A program made the translations under genes and the position numbers. A stretch of 64,000 bases of DNA from Streptomyces sp. CGMCC 4.7035 (GTDB lineage Bacteria > Actinomycetota > Actinomycetes > Streptomycetales > Streptomycetaceae), in the NCBI RefSeq assembly GCF_031583065.1, contig NZ_CP134053.1:4278001-4342000 (forward strand). Direction: 5' to 3'. Positions 42,487-51,356 of this stretch are shown piece after piece. The notes under the pieces were generated by a model. It was given only the letters and a program-made list of their open reading frames with translations. It was not told the DNA's origin and searched no databases. Each line of letters starts with the position of its first letter. Position 1 is the stretch's first letter.

Positions 42487-45099
42487 TCAACTCGCCGTCG
42501 TAGCGGCGCCGTTCACGCGGGACGTTCCTGTCGCGATTGCCGGGCCGGCGTCGCAGAGACGACCGGGGGCATCCGGCGCCTCCACAGCCGGGTTCCCTCC
42601 CCACCGTGCGTGCGGGGGGACTTCCTCGCCTTTCATGAGGAAGGAATCGGGTGCCAGCACGGCGCCGTCACCCATCGTCACGCCGTAGTGCACGTGGGCG
42701 CCGACCCCGAGGGTGCAGCCGGTACCGAGCGTGCTGTGGTCGGACTTGAAGGTGCCGTCCTCCTGGGAGTGGCACTGGATCTTGGTGCCGGCATTGAGCG
42801 TGCAGTCGTCCCCGATGGTGGTGAGCGTCCGCTCCGTCACATAACAGCCGTCGTCGAAGACCCGCCTGCCGATACGCACACCCAGCATTCGCCAGATCAC
42901 GTTCTTGAAGGGGGTTCCGTTGAAGAGGTCGAGGTATTCGTCCGGCACCTTCCAGAGGCGTTCGTGCCACCAGAAGTACGGGTCGTAGATGGAGCACAGT
43001 CGTGGGCGCAGCGCGCGGAACGACGCGATGCAGCGCTCCACCAGGACGAAGTAGAGGGCGCTGAATCCGAGAGTGAGCGCCAGATACGCGGCGATCACCA
43101 CATGCCCGAGGACACCGTACAGGCCGACGGAGACGAGACCGAGAGCCGTGAGCACAAAGGTGTGCAACCACCGCACGAGCAGGAAGAAGACCATCGAGCG
43201 AATGTTGTAGCGGTTCTTCGCGGCGAGCTGGAGGCGCAGTTCGTCGCCTGTCCTGAGATGGTCGAACCGGGAGTCGCGCTCCACCGACCGGGGAATCTCG
43301 AAGCATGGCGAGCCGAGCAGTCCGACACCCTCCCGGACCTCACCGTCGAGGGGAACCATCACCTTTGTCGCGAGCAGGCAGTTGTCACCCGTCCTGCCGC
43401 CCGCGGGATAGGCGATGTTGTTGCCGAGGAAGCTGTGCGCACCGATCGACGCCCGGGACACCCGGAAGGACGCACTGGAGAAGTCGGCGTTGATGAGGGA
43501 GAGACCGTCGGCCACCATCGTTCCGCGGCCGACGGACACCAGGTACGGGGTCTCGTGCCTCACTTCGGTGCCGAAGTTGGACCCTGTCTGCTCGACCTGG
43601 GACAAGTCGTATCCGAGGGCGCGAAGATAGTGGACGATGTAGGAGCTGTCGCCGAAGAGCCAGGTGAAGAACTTGATGTTCGTCATGCGGGCCGTCGTCC
43701 GGTGCGCCGCGTAGTGGAATCCGTAGAGCGGATAGACCTTGTCGGGCTTGACGACGAGCCTCAGCAGGCGCGGAACGGTGAACATCAGGGCGAGTCCCAC
43801 GAAGACGAAGCCGAAGAACAGCACGGTGGACAGCATCAGCGCGTCGGTGAGCAACTCGGACAACGTGATTCCGGCCGCTTCCGGACCCAGCCGCTTGCCG
43901 AGCGCCGGAACCTCCGTGAACAGCATGTACACACCGCCCACGGTCAGCGGTACGTACAGGAAGAACAGTTGGAGCAGGGTGAGAAGGCCGAAGCCGGTCC
44001 GGCGCAATGTGCCGCAGCGGGCCGGTGCGACCCTCACGTAGTCGATGTCCGTGGGCTGCGCGGGGGATCCGTGCCGGCGCTCGCCGTCCGGGACCACCTG
44101 GCCGCGGTACAGGGCGGATGAGTGGCCGAGTTGAGTTCCGTCGCCCATCGACGTGTCGATGTCGAGCACGGTCTTCTCACCGATGAACACGTCCCGGCCG
44201 AGCGTGATCCGGCCGGTCTGGATACGCCCGGCGTGCGCCCGGTAGCAGAGGAAGAACGAGTCCTTGCGGATGACCGTACCGGCGCCGATCGTGAGCAGGT
44301 CCGTGCAGACCGGGACAGAACGGGAGAGGATCGTGACTTCCTTGCCGATCCGCGCGCCGAGCGCCCGCAGGTACAGCACGTACAGCGGATTGCCCACGAA
44401 AAGGATCATGGGGTTGGCGTGGAGCAGCACCTTGACGATCCAGAAGCGCAGATAGGCCGCGCTCCAGACCGGGAACTCCCGGGGTGTCCAGCGGCCGATG
44501 AGGATCCATTTGGCCACGACCGGGAAGATGCACAGGACGACGAAGCCGATGCCGCCGAACAGGAACGACCGCAGGTAGATGCCGACGAGACCCGAGCCGG
44601 TGGCGACCCACTCGTAGCCCCGGGCGGCGACGAGTCCGGTGAGGAACGAATATCCCAGGAAGATCAGCAACTGGAGCGTTCCGCACAGGACATAACTCAG
44701 TGTCCTCGTCGGCGTCACCTGTGCCGGAAGCGCCGTCTGAGCCGTCTGCGCCGACGGCGACGTCGGGAGCGGCGAACCGAAAGCGTCGGGGCCGGTGTCC
44801 GCGAGGGCCGCTGCCAGACTTCGGATCGTGGGGTACCGGTAGATGTCCTTCATGGAAGCGGATGGCAGATCCGGTCGCTTCCTGACTCGCGCGCAGAATT
44901 GAGCCATGACCAAGGAGTTGGCGCCCAGGTCGTCGAAGAAATGACCGTCGACCGGAACGTGTTCAATGAAAAGAACGCCGGCCAATATTTCGGCGAGTTC
45001 CCTCTCGGTGGCTGTCGTGGTCGGCTCGGCACTGCTGTGCCTGGTCACGGCAGGTTCGTCCGGGCCGGATATCAACACCTCGGCAGACTTCTCCACCAT
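42487..45099 (-). CDS. Pls-like membrane polymerase with carrier domain but no adenylation domain
   Basis: An 870-residue protein. A carrier domain occupies about 30-105 (FFDDLGANSLVMAQF, Ser62). Then come six hydrophobic helices in pairs (about 135-205, 370-445 and 640-690) separating three left-handed beta-helix/acyltransferase-like lobes (about 245-330, 480-610 and 740-840), with hexapeptide turns such as IGAGTVIRKDS, IGDDCTLNAGTKI and LGVGAHVHYGVTMGDG. This is the C-terminal architecture of poly-epsilon-lysine synthetase (Pls), whose soluble tandem lobes join amino acids. Pls carries its own N-terminal A domain; here it is absent and the start (MVEKSAEVLIS behind AAGGAGCTCGC) leads directly to the carrier. 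The A domain must come in trans, most simply from the next gene. Confidence 0.88.
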   Translation of the reverse strand: MVEKSAEVLISGPDEPAVTRHSSAEPTTTATERELAEILAGVLFIEHVPVDGHFFDDLGANSLVMAQFCARVRKRPDLPSASMKDIYRYPTIRSLAAALADTGPDAFGSPLPTSPSAQTAQTALPAQVTPTRTLSYVLCGTLQLLIFLGYSFLTGLVAARGYEWVATGSGLVGIYLRSFLFGGIGFVVLCIFPVVAKWILIGRWTPREFPVWSAAYLRFWIVKVLLHANPMILFVGNPLYVLYLRALGARIGKEVTILSRSVPVCTDLLTIGAGTVIRKDSFFLCYRAHAGRIQTGRITLGRDVFIGEKTVLDIDTSMGDGTQLGHSSALYRGQVVPDGERRHGSPAQPTDIDYVRVAPARCGTLRRTGFGLLTLLQLFFLYVPLTVGGVYMLFTEVPALGKRLGPEAAGITLSELLTDALMLSTVLFFGFVFVGLALMFTVPRLLRLVVKPDKVYPLYGFHYAAHRTTARMTNIKFFTWLFGDSSYIVHYLRALGYDLSQVEQTGSNFGTEVRHETPYLVSVGRGTMVADGLSLINADFSSASFRVSRASIGAHSFLGNNIAYPAGGRTGDNCLLATKVMVPLDGEVREGVGLLGSPCFEIPRSVERDSRFDHLRTGDELRLQLAAKNRYNIRSMVFFLLVRWLHTFVLTALGLVSVGLYGVLGHVVIAAYLALTLGFSALYFVLVERCIASFRALRPRLCSIYDPYFWWHERLWKVPDEYLDLFNGTPFKNVIWRMLGVRIGRRVFDDGCYVTERTLTTIGDDCTLNAGTKIQCHSQEDGTFKSDHSTLGTGCTLGVGAHVHYGVTMGDGAVLAPDSFLMKGEEVPPHARWGGNPAVEAPDAPGRLCDAGPAIATGTSRVNGAATTAS

Positions 45100-45340
45100 G
45101 CGAGCTCCTTGAGGAAATTGCTCTTACGTGATCACGAAACCATGCGCTTCAGTTTCGGTCGGTCACTGTGAAGTTGCCACTCGGAATCGGTTGCGACGAC
45201 AGGACGGTAGGGGTCAATGGGCAGGTGTTTCTTGACTTCCTGCACCGCTGGGGTGATCACAGGTCACCCATATGGAGGTTCACCCGGGAAGGCGGGGTAA
45301 TAGGATGAACGGCTTCTTCTTGGGGTGAGTGATGCCGTGT

Positions 45341-46546
45341 TCACCAGGCCACAGGCAGTTCGATCGGGAAGCGCCGGATCGTCCCCGTGTCCCAGCGCAC
45401 CTCCTTCGGCGCTACCGCCAACCGCAGCTCCGGGAACCGCTCCAGCAGCCGCCCGATGGCCACTTCCAGCTCCGCCATGGCCAGCGGCACACCGATGCAA
45501 CGGTGTCCGCCCCAGCCGAAGGTCATGTGCGGTACGGGGGGACGGTCCAGGTCGATGACATCCGGGTCCGGATAGCGCTCCGGGTCACGGTTCGCCGTCA
45601 GATACGACACATGAACGAAGTCACCCGCCCGGATGCGTACGCCGCCCATCTCCACGTCCTCCAGGGCCACCCGGGGAATGCCGACCCCCTTGCGGAAGGG
45701 GATGACACGCAGCAGCTCGTTCAGGACGTCCGTCAGTGTCTCCGGCCGGTTCCTGAGGCGCTCCATCAGCTCGGGACGGGTCAAAAGCAGGTAGCAGATG
45801 TTGCTGATCTCGCAGGTGGCCGTGTCCTGCCCGCTGAGCATCAGCGTCAGCAACATGACCGCCAGCTCCTGGTCGTCGAGTGCGTCCTCGCCCTCCTTCG
45901 CCGCCACCAACGCGCTGACGAGATCCCTTCCGGGGGAGTGCCGCCGCTGTACGACCAGTTCGAGGAAGTACGCCCGCAGTTCGTCCTTCGCGGTCTTCGC
46001 GCTGTGGCGGCTGTCCGGGCCGGTGACCAGGAGTTGGTGCGCGTACTGTCCCAATCTGGGCCAGTCGTCCCGGACGATGCCGAGGACGTCGAAGATGGTC
46101 TGTTCCGGGAGCGGGTTCGACAGATGGTGTGCCAGATCCGCCGGTGGCCCCTGCGCGGCCATCTCGTCGAGCAGGGTGTCCGCGAGCCTGGTGATCCTCT
46201 GTCGCATCGGGTCCACATGCCGCTTGGTGAAAGCCTGTGACGCGAGGCGCCGCAGACGGGTGCTGTGCGGCGGATCGATCACGTTGATCGACTCCGGTGA
46301 GACGATGGGCTCCGGCGTCAGCCGCGGATAGTCGGACCCCACGATTCCCGCCCGGCTGAATCGCTGGTCGGTGGTCACCTGCCGTACCTCGTCGAACCCG
46401 GTGACCAGCCAGGCGTCGGCGTCACCGTACGGCAGCCGGATCCGGGTGATGGAATCGCGGGCCATGAGCGCCGCGAGCGAGGGGTCGAAATCCAGGTCCT
46501 TGCTGAAGTCGAACGGACATGTGATTGCTTCGCCGCTTGGGGCCAT
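45341..46546 (-). CDS. Cytochrome P450 at the head of the Dap/Pls cluster
   Basis: A 401-residue P450: helix I MLSGQDTATCEI, ExxR in LNELLRVIPF, heme motif FGWGGHRCIGVPLA with C350. It resembles the P450 at 12.7 kb in its N-terminal TRIRLPYG motif. Start ATG 46546 follows AAAGGGAG. It is 241 bp upstream of the Pls-like gene on the same strand, so it may be part of the cluster as a tailoring oxidase, but the gap could hold a promoter. Electron partners are not beside it. Confidence 0.88.
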   Translation of the reverse strand: MAPSGEAITCPFDFSKDLDFDPSLAALMARDSITRIRLPYGDADAWLVTGFDEVRQVTTDQRFSRAGIVGSDYPRLTPEPIVSPESINVIDPPHSTRLRRLASQAFTKRHVDPMRQRITRLADTLLDEMAAQGPPADLAHHLSNPLPEQTIFDVLGIVRDDWPRLGQYAHQLLVTGPDSRHSAKTAKDELRAYFLELVVQRRHSPGRDLVSALVAAKEGEDALDDQELAVMLLTLMLSGQDTATCEISNICYLLLTRPELMERLRNRPETLTDVLNELLRVIPFRKGVGIPRVALEDVEMGGVRIRAGDFVHVSYLTANRDPERYPDPDVIDLDRPPVPHMTFGWGGHRCIGVPLAMAELEVAIGRLLERFPELRLAVAPKEVRWDTGTIRRFPIELPVAW

Positions 46547-46736
46547 CGCGCAGTTCTCCCTTTCCAGCCAGCTTCGCTACTCCCTGCATAGGCCTTTTCC
46601 GTGCCGGTGGCCGTCGGGACACCTCCACGTGCGCTATTTGGCCCTGGCGGTACCCGATGCCGGAGGACAACGACACCGGTCGCACGAGGGCCGGGAACAG
46701 GTGGCGGTCCGGTGGCTCCCTTCCCGCGGCGGCCCG

Positions 46737-47756
46737 TCACTCCAGGGTGGCCGTGCCCGCGACCGGCGCGACGTTGGTGGCGTCCACCGCTGCGCGAAGG
46801 CCCCGGGCGAGCCTGACGGCGTCACCGACGGCCCAGAAATGGACGAAGAACAGCCGGGGTTCGTCCCTCAGACCGTGGTGGTGCAGCTCGACGAGCTCGG
46901 CCCCGGCACGCCGCAGGGCCGCGAGGACGTTCTGGACTTCCCCCGCGATCATCACGCAGTCGCCGTTGACAGCGGCCCGGCCGCCGCCCAGTGGCTGGAA
47001 GTTGATCGCGGTGGTCGATCCCAGCCCCGGAGGCAGCCGCAGATCGCCGTCGGTGACGGTCTCACGGCGGACGAAGGTGCTCTTGTAGATCCCGTCGTCG
47101 ATCATGCCCTTGACTCCCATCGCGGCATCGATGCCGGCGGTGTCCAGGCCGATGGGCCGCTGCGCGGCGGGAGGTGCCGGGGGAGGGGTGCCGGTACGGT
47201 CGAACGCCGCGCGCAGGCCACGGGCGATGGCCACCGGGTCGTGGCCGTGCGCATGGACGTGGATCCACCAGACGTCGGGAAACTGGGAGAGCAGATGCTT
47301 GTGGATCGCGGTCAGCTCGATCCCGTGCTCGTGCAGGACATCGCTGAACGGCTGCAGTTCGCGCTCGGTGACGACCACATCGCCCATCAGCAGCGAGCCC
47401 CCGTCGGCGTAACGGACGAAGGACACGTGTGAACCCAGGGCGAGCGCCGGTTCGACGATGACGCCGTGGGAGAGCACCACGAGGTCCCGGCGCGGCAGGC
47501 CCGTGTGGTACATCACGTTGCGCTTCATATCGCCTGTCCGGCCCAGTGCGTCGGCCACGCCCGTCCAGTCCGACAGGGCGGTGCGCACCGGCTCGACCGG
47601 CGCACGGCTTCTGCCCTTCGTGGCTTCGGTGGACAGAGCAAGGGCCGGGGCCGGCGCCCCGGCCAGCATCGGTGCCAGGGCGGCCGCGGCCAGCATGCGC
47701 CGGCGCGGCGCGCCCCCTCGCGGGTGGGTGTCCTGCTGTCGGTCCTCAGTCGTCAT
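46737..47756 (-). CDS. Exported protein with two DUF1259 domains
   Basis: A 339-residue protein with an Arg-rich signal peptide (APRRRMLAAAALAPMLAGA, possible Tat type). The mature part is an internal duplication: both halves hold an IHKHLL or LHHHGL box, a WIHVHAHG or FVHFWAVG strand and an ARGLRAAF/V helix. DUF1259 proteins are widespread with no known biochemical role; the conserved His clusters suggest metal binding. Start ATG 47756 follows AGGAGGCCCAT. It is probably a separate unit from the cluster to its left. Confidence 0.82.
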   Translation of the reverse strand: MTTEDRQQDTHPRGGAPRRRMLAAAALAPMLAGAPAPALALSTEATKGRSRAPVEPVRTALSDWTGVADALGRTGDMKRNVMYHTGLPRRDLVVLSHGVIVEPALALGSHVSFVRYADGGSLLMGDVVVTERELQPFSDVLHEHGIELTAIHKHLLSQFPDVWWIHVHAHGHDPVAIARGLRAAFDRTGTPPPAPPAAQRPIGLDTAGIDAAMGVKGMIDDGIYKSTFVRRETVTDGDLRLPPGLGSTTAINFQPLGGGRAAVNGDCVMIAGEVQNVLAALRRAGAELVELHHHGLRDEPRLFFVHFWAVGDAVRLARGLRAAVDATNVAPVAGTATLE

Positions 47757-48060
47757 ATGGGCCTCCTGGCGAGATGGAAGCACGGGGAACAGCAGACACC
47801 CGCCAACACCGCCACCGCTTGGGGCCGGCCGGGCTAGCAGCTCATCTCATCCGGCCTAATCGGCGGGCCGGCCCCAGGTACCGGCACCGAGGTGGCGGCG
47901 GCACCTCAGCCGCAGGGCCGAGGAGCGGTCGCTTCAGTCCGCGGCCAGGACCGCGTGGGCCGCCCGTGATGTGCTGCACAGCCAGGACGGCCATGGAACA
48001 GGAGATACAGCCGGAGGCGTTACCGTGACGGCGTCCTACGAATGATCAGGGTGGATCAGC

Positions 48061-49125
48061 ATGCACGGCGAGTACAAGGTGCCTGGGGGCAAGCTGATCG
48101 TGGTCGATCTCGACGACCACGACGGCGTACTGCGCAACGTCCGCGTTGCCGGGGACTTCTTCCTGGAGCCCGATGAGGCACTCCTTGCCGTCAACCGGTC
48201 CCTGGAGGGCGCCCCCGTCTCCACGGAAGCCGCTGAGCTCGCCCTGCGTATCGAAGCGGGCCTGCCCGAGGGCACCGTCATGTACGGACTCACTCCGGAA
48301 GGCGTCGCCATCGCCGTCCGCCGCGCTCTCGCCCAGGCGACGGACTGGACGGACTACGACTGGCAGCTCATCCATGAGCAGCCTCAGTCGCCCGCGCTGC
48401 ACATGGCGCTCGACGAGGTCCTCACCGCGGAGGTCGCCGCGGGACGCCGACCGCCCACCCTCCGTGTCTGGGAATGGGGCGCACCGGCCGTCGTCATCGG
48501 CAGCTTCCAGTCCCTGCGCAACGAGGTCGACGCCGAAGCCGCTCAACACCACGGGATGACCGTGGTACGGCGCATCTCGGGTGGCGGCGCCATGTTCGTG
48601 GAACCCGGGAACACCATCACGTACTCCCTCTCCGTCCCCGCCTCCCTCGTGTCCGGACTGTCCTTCGCCGACTCCTACGCCTACCTCGACGACTGGGTCC
48701 TCGCAGCCCTCGACGACATGGGCATCAAGGCCTGGTACCAGCCCCTCAACGACATCGCCACCGACGCCGGCAAGATCGCCGGAGCCGCGCAGAAGCGCAT
48801 CGTCGCACCCGACGGCGGTCCGGGCGCGGTCCTGCACCACGTGACCATGTCCTACGACATCGACGCCGAGAAGATGCTCCAGGTGCTCCGCATCGGCCGG
48901 GAGAAGTTGTCCGGCAAGGGCATCGGCAGTGCCAACAAGCGCGTCGACCCGCTGAGGCGGCAGACCGGCCTGACCCGCGAGGCCGTCATCGACCGCATGA
49001 TCCATTCGTTCCGTGCGCGCTACGGCCTCACCACCGGCCACATCACCGGGCAGGAGCTCCAGCGCGCCGAGGAACTGGCCGCAGCGAAGTTCGCTTCCCC
49101 GGATTGGACCGCCCGCGTGCCGTGA
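48061..49125 (+). CDS. Lipoate--protein ligase family protein
   Basis: A 354-residue enzyme that would attach lipoate or octanoate to E2/GcvH proteins. The first ~95 residues form the small accessory domain, placed at the N-terminus (GGKLIVVDLDDHDGVLRNV). The catalytic BPL/LplA domain follows: RRISGGGAMF (170-179) and TDAGKIAGAAQKR with the catalytic Lys K238. Fused accessory domains at this end are seen in archaeal-like LplA systems. Start ATG 48061 is behind GGTGGATCAGC. The gene converges on the molybdenum hydroxylase operon. Confidence 0.87.
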   Translation: MHGEYKVPGGKLIVVDLDDHDGVLRNVRVAGDFFLEPDEALLAVNRSLEGAPVSTEAAELALRIEAGLPEGTVMYGLTPEGVAIAVRRALAQATDWTDYDWQLIHEQPQSPALHMALDEVLTAEVAAGRRPPTLRVWEWGAPAVVIGSFQSLRNEVDAEAAQHHGMTVVRRISGGGAMFVEPGNTITYSLSVPASLVSGLSFADSYAYLDDWVLAALDDMGIKAWYQPLNDIATDAGKIAGAAQKRIVAPDGGPGAVLHHVTMSYDIDAEKMLQVLRIGREKLSGKGIGSANKRVDPLRRQTGLTREAVIDRMIHSFRARYGLTTGHITGQELQRAEELAAAKFASPDWTARVP

Positions 49126-49148
49126 GCGCGGGCCCCGCCCTCAAGGCG

Positions 49149-51356
49149 TCACAACAGGGCGTCGAGGGTGAGGGGAAGAGAGCGGATGCGCTTCCCGGTG
49201 GCGTGGTGGACGGCGTTCGCCACGGCGGCGGCGACACCGACCAGGCCGATCTCGCCGACTCCCTTGGTGCCGATGGGGCTGCCCCGGTCGGGATCGCCCA
49301 CGAACACCACCTCCAGGTCGGGTACGTCCGCGTGGACGGGGATGAGGTAGTCACCGAAGGTGCCGTTGGCGATCCGCCCGCTGGGAGCGTCGGTGACGGT
49401 GTCCTCGAAGAGCGCCATACCGATGCCACCGACGGTCCCGCCGACGATCTGGCTCCGGGCGGTCTTCACATTGAGGATGCGACCGCCGTCGATGACGGAC
49501 AGGACGCGGGCGACGCGTATGAGTCCCAGGTCCGCGTCGACACGGACTTCGACGAACTTGGCGCCGAAGGCACCCGACAGGGCCATGCCGAGTTCGTCCT
49601 GGGACCGGGGTTTGCTGTAGCCGTTCGCCGTCAGCTCCATCAGATCGTGCCGGCCGAGGATGTCGGCGTACGTCTCGCCGCGGTCCGGCTGTCCGATCGG
49701 ATGGATACGGCCCCGCGTGACCTCGACGGACTCCGGGGCGACCCCGTACAGCGGGGATTCGCTGTCCCGGGCGGCCAGCGCCGCGAACCGCTTGACGAGC
49801 CGTCCGCAGGCGTCGAAGACCGCGTTGCCGAGCGCCGCCGTGAGCCCGGACCCTCCGGCCTGAGGCGCGGCGGGCATGTCCGAGTCGCCGAGGTCGAAGC
49901 GCACCCGCTCCAGGGGCAGGCCGAGGCACTCCGCGGAGAGCTGGGTCATCACCGTGTACGTGCCCGTGCCGATGTCGGCGGCGGCGCTGCGGACCAGAGC
50001 GCTGCCGTCCCGGTGCACGGTGGCCTCCGCCTGGCAGTCCGCCGCGTACCAGGGATAGCTCACTCCCGCCATGCCAAGGCCGATCAGCCAGTGTCCGTCC
50101 CGCATCGAGCGGGGAGCGGGGGTGCGGGCGGACCAGCCGAACCGCTCCGCGCCGACCTCGTAGCACTCGCGCAGTGCCTTGCTGGACCACGGCAGTGAGT
50201 GGACGGGGTGTTCCTCGGCGTAGTTGCGCAGGCGCAGTTCCAGCGGGTCCATCCCCAGCTTGTAGGAGAGTTCGTCCAGGGCCGACTCCAGCGCGAAGTT
50301 GCCCTGCGCTTCGGCCGGGGCCCGCATGGAGGTGGGGTTGGGGATGTTCAGGTGGGCCTGCCGGTCCTGCGTGAGGACGTTCTCGCAGTGGTAGGCGAAC
50401 GCGGTGCCGGATGCGATCGGCTCGTAGTCCTCGTCCTCCATCGCCACCGGCGAGATGCTGCGGTGGTCGATGCCCACCAGATCGCCGGCCCGTGTGGCCC
50501 CGACCGCGATGCGCTGCACGCTCTTGGGCCGGTGCCCCACGGAGGTGAACATCTGGGGCCGGGTGAGCACCAGTTTGACCGGCCGTCGCAACACACGGGC
50601 GGCGGCGACCGTGAGGATCACATGCGGCCACACGCGCAGCCCGGCGCCGAAGCCTCCGCCCACGTACGGCGCCAGCACACGCACCGAGCTCTCGGGAACC
50701 CCGAACACCGTTGCCAGGGTGCTCCGCACCACGAACGGCCATTGGGTGGTGTCGTGGACCGTGAGGTGGTCGCCGTCCCAGGAGGCCAGGGTCGCGAACG
50801 GGCCGAGCGGGTTGTTGGTGTTGTCCGCGGTCGTGTACGTCTCCTCCACCGTGACCTCGGCCGTCGTCAGGGCAGCGACGGCGTCACCCCGGCTGTGGTC
50901 CATGCCCCAGGGGTCGTCGACCTGGGGTGCCCGCGGGTCCATCAGGTCCAGCAGGGGTTCGGTGCGCTCGTACTCCGCCGACACCAGACGTGCGGCCGCG
51001 GTCGCCTGCTCGGGCGTCTCGGCCACGACGACCGCGATGTGCTGTCCGTGGTGCAGGATGCGGTCGTCCTGGAGCGGAGGGGGCGGGGAGGCTCCCAGCC
51101 TGTTCACGGGGGCCCGTTCCAGCCTGGGCGCGTTGGCGTGGGTGAGTACGGTGACGACGCCGGGTGATGCCTCGGCCGCCGCGGTGTCGACGCGGATGAC
51201 GCGGCCGGCGGCGATCGTGCTCTGGACGAGCGCCGCGTAGGCCTGTCCGGGAACGTGGAAATCCATCGGGTAGGGCGCGGCTCCGGTGACCTTGCGGGGA
51301 CCGTCGACGCGGTTGACGCCGGCGCCGATGACCGGCCTGCTCCGGACTGTGCTCAT
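49149..51356 (-). CDS. Molybdenum-binding subunit of a PaoABC-like aldehyde oxidoreductase
   Basis: A 735-residue xanthine-dehydrogenase-family subunit. N-terminal VNRVDGPRKVTGAAPYPMD, APYVGGGFGAGLRVWPHV and the base-catalyst Glu in GTKGVGEIGLVGVAAAV place it in the XdhB/PaoC group with an intact active site. It is the last gene of a three-gene operon (2Fe-2S, FAD, Mo) and its ATG overlaps the FAD-subunit stop (ATGA at 51353-51356). Likely role: oxidation of aldehydes to acids. A longer reading frame upstream is inside the FAD-subunit gene. Confidence 0.9.
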   Translation of the reverse strand: MSTVRSRPVIGAGVNRVDGPRKVTGAAPYPMDFHVPGQAYAALVQSTIAAGRVIRVDTAAAEASPGVVTVLTHANAPRLERAPVNRLGASPPPPLQDDRILHHGQHIAVVVAETPEQATAAARLVSAEYERTEPLLDLMDPRAPQVDDPWGMDHSRGDAVAALTTAEVTVEETYTTADNTNNPLGPFATLASWDGDHLTVHDTTQWPFVVRSTLATVFGVPESSVRVLAPYVGGGFGAGLRVWPHVILTVAAARVLRRPVKLVLTRPQMFTSVGHRPKSVQRIAVGATRAGDLVGIDHRSISPVAMEDEDYEPIASGTAFAYHCENVLTQDRQAHLNIPNPTSMRAPAEAQGNFALESALDELSYKLGMDPLELRLRNYAEEHPVHSLPWSSKALRECYEVGAERFGWSARTPAPRSMRDGHWLIGLGMAGVSYPWYAADCQAEATVHRDGSALVRSAAADIGTGTYTVMTQLSAECLGLPLERVRFDLGDSDMPAAPQAGGSGLTAALGNAVFDACGRLVKRFAALAARDSESPLYGVAPESVEVTRGRIHPIGQPDRGETYADILGRHDLMELTANGYSKPRSQDELGMALSGAFGAKFVEVRVDADLGLIRVARVLSVIDGGRILNVKTARSQIVGGTVGGIGMALFEDTVTDAPSGRIANGTFGDYLIPVHADVPDLEVVFVGDPDRGSPIGTKGVGEIGLVGVAAAVANAVHHATGKRIRSLPLTLDALL

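Noticed and set aside
40134..42503. 789-codon rightward frame opposite the NRPS
   Set aside because: Antisense to a complete A-T-TE; its His/Gln/Arg-rich translation has no domain.
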